From Conidiobolus incongruus B7586 (lineage: Eukaryota > Entomophthoromycota > Entomophthoromycetes > Entomophthorales > Conidiobolaceae): a stretch of DNA of 13,544 nucleotides. Below the pieces are notes generated by a model. It searched no databases. It saw nothing but the letters and a program-made list of their open reading frames with translations, and was not told the DNA's origin. Shown here piece by piece: positions 1-9,330 of this stretch. The DNA lies in the NCBI GenBank assembly GCA_000697335.1, contig JNEM01008510.1, forward strand, positions 1-13,544, written 5' to 3'. The stretch's first letter is position 1; each line of letters begins with the position of its first letter. The position numbers were made by a program, and so were the translations under genes.

Positions 1-404
1 GAATCAATTCAAGAAATGGGCCAGGAAATATAAGAGGTATGCTACTTTTAACAGGTCTATCGGTAAGACTATTGAAGGCCGTGACATTTTCTCTTTCGAT
101 ATCACTGATAAGTCTCATCATGGAAAGAAGAAAGATATCGTCTATTTGGGTGGTATCCATGCAAGAGAATGGATTTCTCCCGCTTCAGTTTCCTATATTG
201 CTAACCGTCTTTTAATTGATGCTAAGCGCGATGATCAAGTTGCTAATCATTTGAAGCATTTCACCTATCGTATTATTCCAGTATCAAACCCTGATGGCTA
301 TGAATATTCAAGGAATGGTGACCGCTTATGGAGAAAGAACCGTCGTAACAATGGTGATGGTACTTTTGGTGTTGATCTCAATCGTAATTTTGACAACCAC
401 TGGG
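1..404 (+). repeat. Arm 1 of a 404-base identical inverted duplication
   Basis: Reading base by base, 1-404 equals the reverse complement of 2391-2794 with no difference found. Base 1 pairs with 2794 and base 404 with 2391. Identity stops at 405 (C here, G in the other copy), after which the two genes differ at many sites. The left limit is unknown because the window starts inside the tract. The arms are coding sequence of two M14 paralogues, not transposon ends. Confidence 0.95.
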
Positions 405-910
405 CTTTGGTCGGATCCAGCAATGTTACCAGCGACGAAACATATCATGGTACCAATGCTGAAAGTGAACCCGAAGTTCAGGCCATTACTAAATATATTA
501 AATCCTTGAAAAATGCATATGGAGCCGTTGATTGGCACTCATATGGCCAAACAGTCTTGAGAAATTGGGGATGGATAGCCGAGCCATCTTCAAATGAAGC
601 TATCTTGAAGCCCATGAGTGATAGAGTTGCCGAAGCCTTTAATAAGCATGGTTACAAATTCACATCACAACTTAGTGCAGGACTATATCCAACTGGTGGT
701 GCTACGGACGATTGGTTGGCCGAAAATGCTAAAACCGTCTCCCTTACAATTGAACTCTGCCCCACCGATGACGAAACTGGCTTCGAACTTCCTCCTTCAG
801 AGCTAATCAAATGTGCTAGAGCAGCCTTCTCCGGTTCTAAGACTTACACTCAATTTTTACTTGAAAATCCCAACATTCCACCAAATGGCTACGTTTCAAA
901 ACAAGACTAA
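2..910 (+). CDS. Secreted M14 zinc carboxypeptidase, 5' end cut by window edge
   Basis: This is the catalytic part of a metallocarboxypeptidase, which removes C-terminal residues from peptides outside the cell. The frame is open from base 2, so the protein enters from the left; 302 residues are visible, and the neighbouring copy suggests about 418 in full. M14A landmarks appear in order: the HAREW zinc ligands (His53, Glu56), NPDGYEYSR, LWRKNRR (Arg127-type), DLNRN (Asn-Arg that bind the substrate carboxylate), DWHSY (third zinc ligand His179 plus the Ser-Tyr), and TIEL with the catalytic Glu at about residue 251. The residue matching position 255 of bovine CPA, just before the conserved Asp-Trp, is Asp (in TDDW). 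That is the carboxypeptidase B state, so a preference for C-terminal Lys or Arg is inferred. The frame is intact up to TAA at 908-910. Bases 1-404 are identical to the inverted copy at 2391-2794. Family assignment is very secure. Confidence 0.95.
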   Translation, partial: NQFKKWARKYKRYATFNRSIGKTIEGRDIFSFDITDKSHHGKKKDIVYLGGIHAREWISPASVSYIANRLLIDAKRDDQVANHLKHFTYRIIPVSNPDGYEYSRNGDRLWRKNRRNNGDGTFGVDLNRNFDNHWALVGSSNVTSDETYHGTNAESEPEVQAITKYIKSLKNAYGAVDWHSYGQTVLRNWGWIAEPSSNEAILKPMSDRVAEAFNKHGYKFTSQLSAGLYPTGGATDDWLAENAKTVSLTIELCPTDDETGFELPPSELIKCARAAFSGSKTYTQFLLENPNIPPNGYVSKQD

Positions 911-1883
911 AAAACAATTTAAATCAATTTAAAATTATAAAATCAAATAAAGTAAAAGAAATGAATAATTATAATATATTAAAAAAATATTTACTTTTGT
1001 TAATTTTAACACTAATATTTTTTTAGTAAACTTTGAACTCCACATAGTTTAGTCAGAATGATTAATATATAATATATTCTAAATATCTATGATTTGATAA
1101 ATTTGTGTAATTCTGAGAAAAGATAGTGAATCACAATTTGGAAAATAATTGGTATATAAATAATTCATTATATGCATACAATTTATGAAATATATGACAA
1201 TTGATCAAAGTGCAATATTTTATTTTTGAGACAAAATTTTCAAAAATACAATCGTAATTTCATATTTACATTAAATCATATATTTTAAATAATATGGCCT
1301 AATTTATTTTGTTCAAACATCTATAATATTGATATATATAGTGATAATGATAATTGTATATGAGATTAAAGTATTCCAACTGAAAATATTTCTTACAGTT
1401 GACATAATATATAAGTAAAATATCGAGATTATTTATCTTATAAAATACATTGATTATTATAGATGCCCTGATTAATTTGTACTCTTGAAAGGATTATTGT
1501 CAATTATATTTATCTATTTAATACTCCAGTATTATTTCACCATATATAGTGAATATATTAATGCATAATTAATGAAAACAAAATTTTTGATTGTTTAATT
1601 GAAAATTTATTTAATTGTCACATAAATGATTTCGAAAATTTTGTTTTATATAATAATAAAGTCAACATGAAAGTGATCATTATTATAACCTCAAAAATTG
1701 AAATATATTTAATAAAATTGTTGTTAAATTTTCATATTAAAATTATTTGAAAACTTGATTTTTCAAGAAATAATTTGTAATAAAAGTGATTTAATAAAAT
1801 GAATAGATTATTTAATTCAAAAAAAACAAATAAAATTTTGATATAATTAATTTGATATTTTATTAAAGAGATTTCATAATATA
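911..1883. other. AT-rich spacer between convergent carboxypeptidase copies
   Basis: This carries the 3' flanks of both copies. A reverse-strand AATAAA (complement of 1859-1864) lies about 20 bases past the ancestral stop of the broken copy and may be its poly(A) signal. No gene, RNA or convincing repeat was seen in the rest. The open frame on the reverse strand from about 1908 down to 1732 is only run-on past a frameshift. Confidence 0.6.
946..951 (+). terminator. Candidate poly(A) signal of the carboxypeptidase gene
   Basis: An AATAAA hexamer lies 36 bases past the stop codon in A/T-rich 3' sequence. The position suits a 3'-end processing signal, but the hexamer is common by chance in sequence this AT-rich. 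Confidence 0.4.
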
Positions 1884-3141
1884 TTAATTTTGCTTGGAAA
1901 TATAACCATTTAGGTGAAATGTTAGGGTTTTCCAATAAGAATTGGGTGAAGGTCTTAGAGTCAGCATAAGCACCCTTAGCACAGTTAAGCAATTTAGTAG
2001 GAGGAAGTTTAAAACAAGTTTCGTCATCAGTGGGACAGAGTTCAATGGTAAGGGAGACCGCTTTAGCACTCTCGGCGAACCAGTCATCGGCAGCACCAGC
2101 AGCTGGATACAAACCAGCACTAAGTTCTGAAGTGAAGTTGAGACCATTGATTTGGAAGGCAGCCTTGGTCTTAACACACATAGGAGCTAAGATGGCTTCG
2201 TTCTTAGAAGGTTCCATTGTCCAACCCCAGTTTCTCAAAATCAATTGATCTTAAGAGTGCCAGTCAATGGCACCATAGACATTCTTTAAGGATTTTACGT
2301 ACTTACTGATGGATGCAGCTTCGGGTTCACTAGCGGGACGAGTACCATGGTAGATTTCTTCCTTGGTGTCATTACTAGACCCAACAACACCCCAGTGGTT
2401 GTCAAAATTACGATTGAGATCAACACCAAAAGTACCATCACCATTGTTACGACGGTTCTTTCTCCATAAGCGGTCACCATTCCTTGAATATTCATAGCCA
2501 TCAGGGTTTGATACTGGAATAATACGATAGGTGAAATGCTTCAAATGATTAGCAACTTGATCATCGCGCTTAGCATCAATTAAAAGACGGTTAGCAATAT
2601 AGGAAACTGAAGCGGGAGAAATCCATTCTCTTGCATGGATACCACCCAAATAGACGATATCTTTCTTCTTTCCATGATGAGACTTATCAGTGATATCGAA
2701 AGAGAAAATGTCACGGCCTTCAATAGTCTTACCGATAGACCTGTTAAAAGTAGCATACCTCTTATATTTCCTGGCCCATTTCTTGAATTGATTCTTGATG
2801 GTTTCGTAACTTTGATAATTTCTAAAGAATTCTTCATCACTCAATTTCTTGGGATGGGTAGCATATCCTCTCTTGATTAACTTAGATTCGGATTGGATTA
2901 ATTTATCCAAGTTGTCAATCTTAACATTGCATTTGACAATCTCATTGACGTAAGCCTTTTCTTTTTCATCTTTGACTCGGAGAGTAGTAACACCATTCTT
3001 ATGGGTGAAGATATCCAAATGATCCAACTTTTGAGCAATTTCACGAGAAGGAACTTCACAATCTAAAATTTGCTGGCCATGGTATGAGATTTGAGCAAGA
3101 GCGAAGCCGAAGTAAGCAATGAAACTATAGCTAAATAACAC
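1884..3141 (-). pseudogene. Broken secreted M14 carboxypeptidase paralogue
   Basis: Read on the minus strand this is a whole preprocarboxypeptidase. It has a hydrophobic signal sequence (residues 1-16, cleavage expected after FALA), an M14 propeptide (about 17-105) and the catalytic domain, with zinc ligands His169, Glu172 and His295. Three lesions are visible. The first codon is GTG (3139-3141) where ATG is expected; a ready-made signal peptide follows and no in-frame ATG lies before the upstream stop. A TAA at 2251-2253 replaces the Tyr codon right after DWHS. A one-base insertion near 1909-1917 shifts the last codons; the other frame restores NGYISKQN and ends at 1884. The residue at position 255 is again Asp (ADDW). 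A remote upstream exon supplying the ATG is possible but not visible. TAA is not read as sense here, since the intact paralogue and the apyrase also end in TAA. Confidence 0.85.
2391..2794 (-). repeat. Arm 2 of the 404-base identical inverted duplication
   Basis: This is the inverted partner of 1-404 and covers the start of the catalytic domain, through the HAREW and DLNRN motifs, in the broken paralogue. All three lesions of that paralogue lie outside this tract. This fits a segment recently overwritten by, or donated to, the intact gene. Confidence 0.95.
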
Positions 3142-5354
3142 TTTATTGAATATATAAATTTTGTATGATAAGGATTTTGATGACTTTTGAAATATTTTTA
3201 TACAATCAGATTATGACCTCACCTAATTTTTTCTCAATGCGAATTTATAAATTCATTGAGATAATCATTCAATATTTAGATACAAATTTATGAAACACCA
3301 TATAAGATTGAATATAACATTTGATCAAGACCAAAGCTAATGTAATTTTTATTGAGATAATAAATAAAGGCAATATAATATACTTTAATATTAATATTCT
3401 TTATATAACAAATATTGATGAATTATTTTTCAAAATAAAAATTTTTAATGAATATATAATGAATTGATGATAATAATTTCAAAATCATATAATTTTAAAA
3501 AATCTTTGTCAGTTTTGTTACCATGTGACTCTAAACTCTGGACGCCAGATTTTGATGGATAATTGTTTTATCCATTTTTAACCCATTAATTTGGTTATAA
3601 TTTTGGCAAGTAGATTTAATATTCCTGTATTATTCTTGTGAAAATGTTTAGTAATCATAATTTAAGTCATTTGACTCATCTTGTATACTCATGATAAAAA
3701 TAAAATTTTAAACATTTTTTCTCATCAATTAGTTTTATCAGTTTTTATCAGGTTGTTTGCATATTGAGATCGTATAAAATATATTTTCAACAATAAAATT
3801 TGAGAGTATTATTTATTAAGAATTACAAAATAACAAGGCTTTGTTGATAAAAGTATATACATTATCAGAAATATTTTTAATTGACTATTATAATGCTCAA
3901 TTCAAATGTAGTCTATATTCCAAAAAAATTATCATGCATCAAATATTCAAATATAATTTTCTTTATAGATTAATAAATTCCTATTACAAATACAAAAATA
4001 GCTTAAAATTTAAACAAATTAATTATAAATGATATAGCATCTATCAATTCTATTTACTAAAAAATGTAATCTAGATAAGCCTATTCTGTATATAAAATTT
4101 GAGTAAAGAATATTTTGTTGAATGTAAATTGTTTATTCAGTCTAGATTATAGTGGATATTAAGTTAGTAATTAATAGGAATATAAAAGATAAATTAAACT
4201 CTAATTTTGTAAATGATTCTTTTATAATTGTGTATATTAGGTATTTGGCATATCAAATAGATATATTTTAAATATTTTCATAATATAGAATGTCTATATT
4301 TATATAATCAAACCCATTTATTAATTACAATTTTATGAAGTTGATTTTAAAAATAATAGTTTACAAAATGAAATTTATGTGAAAGAAATTAATATCAATA
4401 TCAATATTAAGTTATTGAAATATAATATTCAATTTTATTATATCATATCAAAAAATGATTATTGTTATATTGAATAATATGTAATGAATTAAAAATGTTA
4501 GTGTAATGTTAACGAACTAATATTATTAAACCAACGATAATATAAATATACTATGATCATAACCAAATATTAACACCTTTTGTATAATCTTGAATAATTC
4601 GGGTTTTGATAATATAGTCAAGCAAAAATATTATATTAGAACCAAATTTTTTATTGCCATACCACGAAGCAGTACAAGAGTAATTTTGACTTTATATATT
4701 ATATTAAAAAATTATTTTTGAATATTGTCCAATATAATTATTTTGGTCTATGAAACTTAACCCGGAAAAATCGATCTAAATAATAAATTACTTTAATATT
4801 AAGTTTGATTGCTAAAATTTTATAATTTTGATTTCTATTTAAACTAAGATTTTTTATAAATGGTTTATCAATGGATTATCTAAAATAAAAAGCCCTCATA
4901 TAAGGATATGAATTATACCTTAGAATGAAGGTGTTATGTAATAAGAGGATTAATGGTATTATCAAAAATAATGGATGTATATGGAATTAATGCAAACATA
5001 ATTATACATGCTATTAATTCATAATTTGATGTACAATATATTCATAATTATTGTTTGAAAGAAAATGAATTCAATTTAATTGTGTAAATTTTAATCCTAA
5101 TCAAAATATGAAATTATTAATATTATCTAAAAATAAACCAATAATGTGATATCGCATATTTGTAATAATAATCATTATACCTTTCATATACAACAACATT
5201 AAAATAAATTTTAGCTCTAACCTAAAGATCAAAGTGAATACATCATTTCCAAAGAACAATATTAACGGTATAACCTGGTTTATCAACAATCAAAATATAA
5301 AATGACTATAGAAAATTTTAAGGATAAAATGTTGATAGATTTATTTTAATAAAG
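3142..5354. other. AT-rich spacer upstream of the broken carboxypeptidase
   Basis: About 2.2 kb with no supportable gene. It begins with the 5' flank of the broken carboxypeptidase. That flank holds a perfect 14-base palindrome (3241-3254) within a larger imperfect one (3233-3260). Two adjacent hairpins lie at 3537-3575. Short open frames (for example 3841-4032 + and 5101-5289 -) have low-complexity Ile/Asn/Lys/Tyr composition expected from AT-rich non-coding DNA. Confidence 0.6.
3537..3580 (+). other. Two tandem hairpins followed by a T-run
   Basis: TCTGG (3537-3541) pairs with CCAGA (3545-3549) around a 3-base loop. ATGGATAA (3555-3562) pairs perfectly with TTATCCAT (3568-3575) around a 5-base loop. 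TTTTT follows at 3576-3580. The patch is slightly more GC-rich than its surroundings. It could be the end of a small Pol III-type RNA, but no promoter boxes were recognised and chance is a serious alternative. Confidence 0.25.
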
Positions 5355-5666
5355 TTATAATATATAAGCTTGACTACTTCGTTCCCAATCGCCATATCTA
5401 ATAGGTTTCCAAATATTCGGACTGCATACACTTCCAGTCTCATAATTGAAATAAACTTCACGCTGACTTTGGAGATTATTCAAGATGGAACCATTGTTAA
5501 CTATAAATGGAGTGTCATTAAACATTTCATACATGTTGTTTTGATCAATGTCTTGAAGGTTTAAACGAAGCGTTGGGGATATAATATGACTTTGAGTAGT
5601 AATTGATTTAGCAGAGTTGAAATAATATTTAGTAATGGAAGATTTAATTAGGTTCAGTCTAATCAT
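5355..5666 (-). CDS. SDHAF4-like (DUF1674) mitochondrial protein, divergent paralogue
   Basis: This is a complete single-exon frame of 103 residues from an ATG at 5664-5666. The first 28 or so residues are rich in Arg, Lys, Ser and Tyr with no acidic residue, as in a mitochondrial targeting sequence. The C-terminal part carries the DUF1674 signature: EVYFNYETG (70-78), then PIRYGDWER (88-96). SDHAF4 (yeast Sdh8) is a matrix chaperone that binds FAD-loaded Sdh1 and helps complex II assembly. The family normally ends RYGDWERKGR.xDF; here the end is SSQAYIL, so the conserved basic turn and the final Asp-Phe are lost, and the middle is Asn-rich and unusual. The window holds a second copy with a canonical end at 9331-9494. 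This one is therefore a diverged paralogue of doubtful activity, although its frame is unbroken. Confidence 0.7.
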   Translation of the reverse strand: MIRLNLIKSSITKYYFNSAKSITTQSHIISPTLRLNLQDIDQNNMYEMFNDTPFIVNNGSILNNLQSQREVYFNYETGSVCSPNIWKPIRYGDWERSSQAYIL

Positions 5667-6970
5667 ATTTTCTAAATGAATTTCAATACCTTTTCAAAGT
5701 TTAATACAAAGACAAATTCAGTGTTAAAAGGATGGTAGTGATAATATATGTCTGCTAATAATGTTAGTAGTGATAAAGTTTTTAAGAATTTAATTCAAGT
5801 TTTTAATATTTTTTTATCTAATAGCACTTGGATCAAGGTCTAGCGTCATATTTATAATTGCATATAAGTAAAATACTAAATAAATTGAAATATTTGACTC
5901 AGTCTCAGTTTAATCTGTATTATGACAATTGAAATTACTTCATCATTATATAATAATCATGATTGATTTTAATTGGATATTTTATTCATAATCAAAACAT
6001 ATTACTCCAACCAAATCCTTCATATTAACAAGGCTATAGTAAACTTTTGAAATTTTTTATTTATATTCGTATTTTTATAAAGCAAAATATATAACATGAA
6101 CTTCAATTGAATATGATCTATCAAGTAATACTTATGAATTTTAAATTATAACTTTTTGGTAAAATAAATTTTAGTAGTTAAACAAATTGAAAACAAAAAT
6201 TAATAAGTGGGTTGGTGAAAATCGTTATCTAATTGTTATTAAAATATACATTTTAATAATAAATGGCTGAAAATTCCAGAGATAAACTCTGTTGGGAAAT
6301 GGTTGATTATTTAATTTATCAGGAATTAGAATTTGATTACAAGTAAATATATTAGTCATTTAGAATATTTCCAACTATGAGGGTTAACATGTTACACATA
6401 GAAAAAACGTTATTATTTTAATATCATTTTATATAACCAAATTCATATTAAGATTGTATGAAATATAAAAAATAAAATGAAGGTTATGATTTGATGATTC
6501 AAAAATTAAGTTTAGAATAATAAACGTAAATAATTCAAAATTCAAAATGATAATATATATTTTCACCTGTATATTGATTTTCGTAAATTATATGTATTAA
6601 TTTAGCAATTTAATTAAATACCAAACTATCAATTGTTGAATCAAAAATCTTTTAATTTATCTGATCAACCTAATTTTTAATAATATAATATTTTACATTA
6701 TAATTTTACTAAATATTCAAATTTCAAGTTTGTCAACCTGATAATATTTATTTTTAAATTATATATTAGAAAAAAATAAGTTACTCTTGTTTGAATAAAT
6801 AATTATATGCAATTTGAAAATTTCACACAATTTTTAAAATATGATAGAATATCATAATATAATTGATTCACTCCAACATATTATTAAACCGGAATCTTAA
6901 GAATAAAGTTTATTCAACAAATTATATTTAATTATAATTTCATTGAAATCCAATTAATTGATTCAAAATA

Positions 6971-6992
6971 TTCTCCTAATATTTTAGGGGAA
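6971..6992. other. 9-bp stem hairpin
   Basis: TTCTCCTAA (6971-6979) pairs with TTAGGGGAA (6984-6992) around a 4-base loop, with one G-U pair. It is more GC-rich than the surroundings. Its function is unknown, and it lies far from any gene end in the window. Confidence 0.25.
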
Positions 6993-7384
6993 GGTATATT
7001 AACCTAAATGTCATACTAGGAATAATAAAAACCATGTGATAAAGAATACTTTCATGAAACAATAAAACTCAATTTAAAGTGAAAATTTGAAGTTAATATT
7101 GAAAAGATAAGAATTACTAGTATAAAACATATTATAATAAAGAAATAAGTGCAATTCATAAACATTCTCAAGTTCATATGATATCAAAAATGATGTGAAA
7201 TGTTATTCTATCAAAAAAATTTTAAATGCTATCAAAAATAAATAATTAATTGAATATAATATAATTCATTTTCTTTATTGAATTAATGATTAGCATTATA
7301 AATATCATATTTAAATAATTTATAGTGAATATTTTACTTTTATATATAACTCATCTTTTTTATTCAAATATTAAATTTCAGTTT

Positions 7385-7459
7385 ATGACTTGGCAAATTG
7401 ACACTAAAAAAATGTTAAATTTAGAGGAAGATGAAAATATATGGGAGTGGTGTGATTAG
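7385..7459 (+). other. Short ORF after a splice-acceptor-like stretch
   Basis: A pyrimidine-rich stretch ending AAATTTCAG (7373-7381) resembles a 3' splice site. It is followed by a 24-codon frame (MTWQIDTKKM start, WEWCD end, TAG at 7457-7459) whose composition is more protein-like than the flanks. A 15-base motif at 7392-7406 recurs at 7484-7498 with two mismatches. No donor or partner exon was found. It may be a gene remnant, a small upstream ORF or chance. Confidence 0.2.
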
Positions 7460-7674
7460 AAATTTTGCATGAAATGTCTATTGGGCAAATTCACATTAAG
7501 GAGATGATCAAATTAAGTTGTTAATCGAAATTGGGGAAATATTAGTCAAATAAATGAGGGATAAATTAATTCATTTTTGTAGTCCCTGAATAATATAATT
7601 TATTTTTGATATAAATTAATCGTTAATCTGAGTAATCAATTATTTTTATTCTAATAGATTAATTAAAGTTTGTG

Positions 7675-7681
7675 TATAAAA
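7675..7681 (+). promoter_or_regulatory. Candidate TATA box of the apyrase gene
   Basis: TATAAAA lies 48 bases before the ATG at 7730, a suitable distance for a core promoter with a short leader. TATA-like words are frequent here, so this is only a position-based candidate. Confidence 0.35.
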
Positions 7682-7729
7682 TTATTAAAGCTGACAAAAG
7701 ATCAGTTTGAATAAAATAAATATATATCT

Positions 7730-9262
7730 ATGAAAATGAAGTGGATGATTTTGAGCTCGTTGTACGTGGTGAATATTAGCTGTTATTTAATTAATTTAAA
7801 ATCAAACTGGTTCAAGACTGAGCTTCCAGCTATCCCAAAGATTTCTACTTCGCTTAGATCAAACAATATAAAGGTAACCAATACAACCAGAACCCTCAAT
7901 AGCACAGACACCAATTATGGAATCATTTTAGATGCTGGAAGTACTGGAACGTAAGTGAAATTCAAACTATAAATTTTACTCAATATTCATTTATCTTATA
8001 GAAGATTATTTATCTATCAATGGGATCCACCTAAAAGCTGTCACTATTCTCCATATGTCACAGGATCCAAATTTAAGGATGGTCCAAGGGCTGGTAAGCA
8101 GATCAAAATTAAAAAGATTGGAGGTCTACATACAGTTCCTCCTGCGGAAGTAAAAAATTATTTGAGAGATTTTTTGGAATTTGCTTTATCATATGTACCA
8201 AAAGAACAGCATTTCAAAACGCCCATCTTTCTCAAAGCAACTGCGGGTATGAGACTTATCCCAAAAATTTTGGCGCACGAAATTCTTGAACAAGTTCGTT
8301 TGTGTCTTAACTCAACAGGATTTTATTTCGATCAACAGTACGGAGCCCTGGTGATCCCTGGAGAATATGAAGGCGTGTTTGGATGGTTAGCGGTAAACTA
8401 CCTTAGTAATAACTTGAACCACCATGATGAACACTTCAGGGGTGGTGATAATGATGATGATGGCAATTTAAGCAGAGCATACTTCGATATGGGTGGGGCA
8501 AGTACTCAAATCACATTTGAACCAAAAAGGTTACCATATGAACATGCATTCCCAATTAACTTAAACGGTACAAGCAGAGTAGTGTATACTCACTCGTTTT
8601 TGAGATTCGGCAGGAACGAAGCTCGTAAGAGATACTGGGATATGCTCTCAAGTCCCAAGGACCAAACCTTGACAGATCCATGCATGGCTGGTCTGTTTAA
8701 ATTCGATACATTAATAGATGACGAACAACGAACAGTTATTGGATCTAGTGATTTTGAAGAATGTTTGAAACTTACAGCAAAGCTAGTCAATGAGCCCTCA
8801 GAATGCTTCTACCCCCAATGCTCTATTTATGGGATACATTTATCTCCCATCCCACCCGATATGGAGTTGTACTTTACAGCAAATTTCTTTGATACAGCAG
8901 ATTTTTTCGAACTGAGTGGAGAGCAAACTTTAAGAACTTTGATTGAGGAAGTGCCTAAAATCTGTAATTTGAACAAATTTCAATTTTTGCAAAAGTACAA
9001 CAAGAAGAAATTCCAGAGGGATAAAGATTTTTACTTTTATTGCTTCAATATGGCTTACTATATCAATCTGATGACTCATGGTTACCACGTTGATCTCGAC
9101 CGTAAAATCACTTTTACAGAAACCGTTGAAGATACAGATATCAGCTGGACACTTGGAGCAATGATTTATGAAGTTCATCTACTATATCCAAGTGGACAAT
9201 GCTGTGATGATTGGAGCGATTTTCGTACAATACATTCCATTGTGAAAAGAAAATTAATTTAA
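7730..9262 (+). CDS. GDA1/CD39 family apyrase (nucleoside triphosphate diphosphatase)
   Basis: Two exons (7730-7950 and 8002-9262) flank a 51-base intron with GTAAGT and TTATAG ends; the spliced protein has 493 residues. GDA1/CD39 enzymes hydrolyse nucleoside di- and triphosphates in the Golgi lumen or outside the cell, often to recycle the UDP or GDP left by glycosylation. All five apyrase conserved regions are present: DAGSTGTR (68-75, made only by splicing), KATAGMRL (152-159), GEYEGVFGW (194-202, catalytic Glu at about 197), DMGGASTQ (236-243) and WTLGAM (456-461). A hydrophobic stretch at about residues 5-23 is a signal anchor or signal peptide. No C-terminal membrane segment is seen; yeast Ynd1 has one, whereas Gda1 has only the N-terminal anchor. 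The region around conserved regions 2 and 3 looks closer to the Ynd1/ENTPD4 branch, by recollection. An Asp/His-rich insert sits at 214-229. The gene appears intact. Confidence 0.93.
7951..8001 (+). other. Intron of the apyrase gene
   Basis: A 51-base GTAAGT...TTATAG intron that splits the Thr codon (AC|A) of apyrase conserved region 1. Removing it makes the DAGSTGTR motif contiguous, which confirms it. Confidence 0.93.
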
Positions 9263-9330
9263 AATATGATTTAAAAACTAATAAATATAGATTTAAATAT
9301 TTTATATTTATAATTAATTATAATTATAAT

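Larger units (their letters stand above)
5667..7729. other. AT-rich spacer upstream of the apyrase
   Basis: About 2 kb without a supportable full gene. It contains the 5' flank of the SDHAF4-like gene, a strong 9-bp hairpin (6971-6992), and a less AT-rich patch at 7380-7560 with a splice-acceptor-like stretch and a 24-codon frame. The apyrase core promoter lies at its right end. Confidence 0.6.

Noticed and set aside
294-538. Other-frame open stretches within the carboxypeptidase genes on both strands
   Set aside because: They are shadows of the M14 coding frame; none contains a recognisable motif, and identical shadows recur in the duplicated tract.
2251-2253. TAA as a sense codon (alternative genetic code) in the second carboxypeptidase
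   Set aside because: TAA ends the intact carboxypeptidase, the apyrase, the SDHAF4 exon and the complex I gene at expected places. The same paralogue also has a frameshift and a lost ATG, so it is simply broken.
1-3141. The inverted identical arms as terminal inverted repeats of a transposon or as a foldback element
   Set aside because: The arms are internal coding sequence of two paralogous M14 genes and homology continues past the identity on one side. Nothing transposon-like lies between them and no target-site duplication was seen.
3841-4032. Plus-strand 63-codon frame in the spacer
   Set aside because: It begins without ATG and consists mostly of Lys, Asn, Ile, Tyr and Phe, as random AT-rich sequence would give; no support from composition or motifs.
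5101-5289. Minus-strand 62-codon hydrophobic frame
   Set aside because: Low-complexity Ile/Leu/Met/Phe sequence with no balanced composition or flanking signals; AT-rich DNA easily gives such frames.
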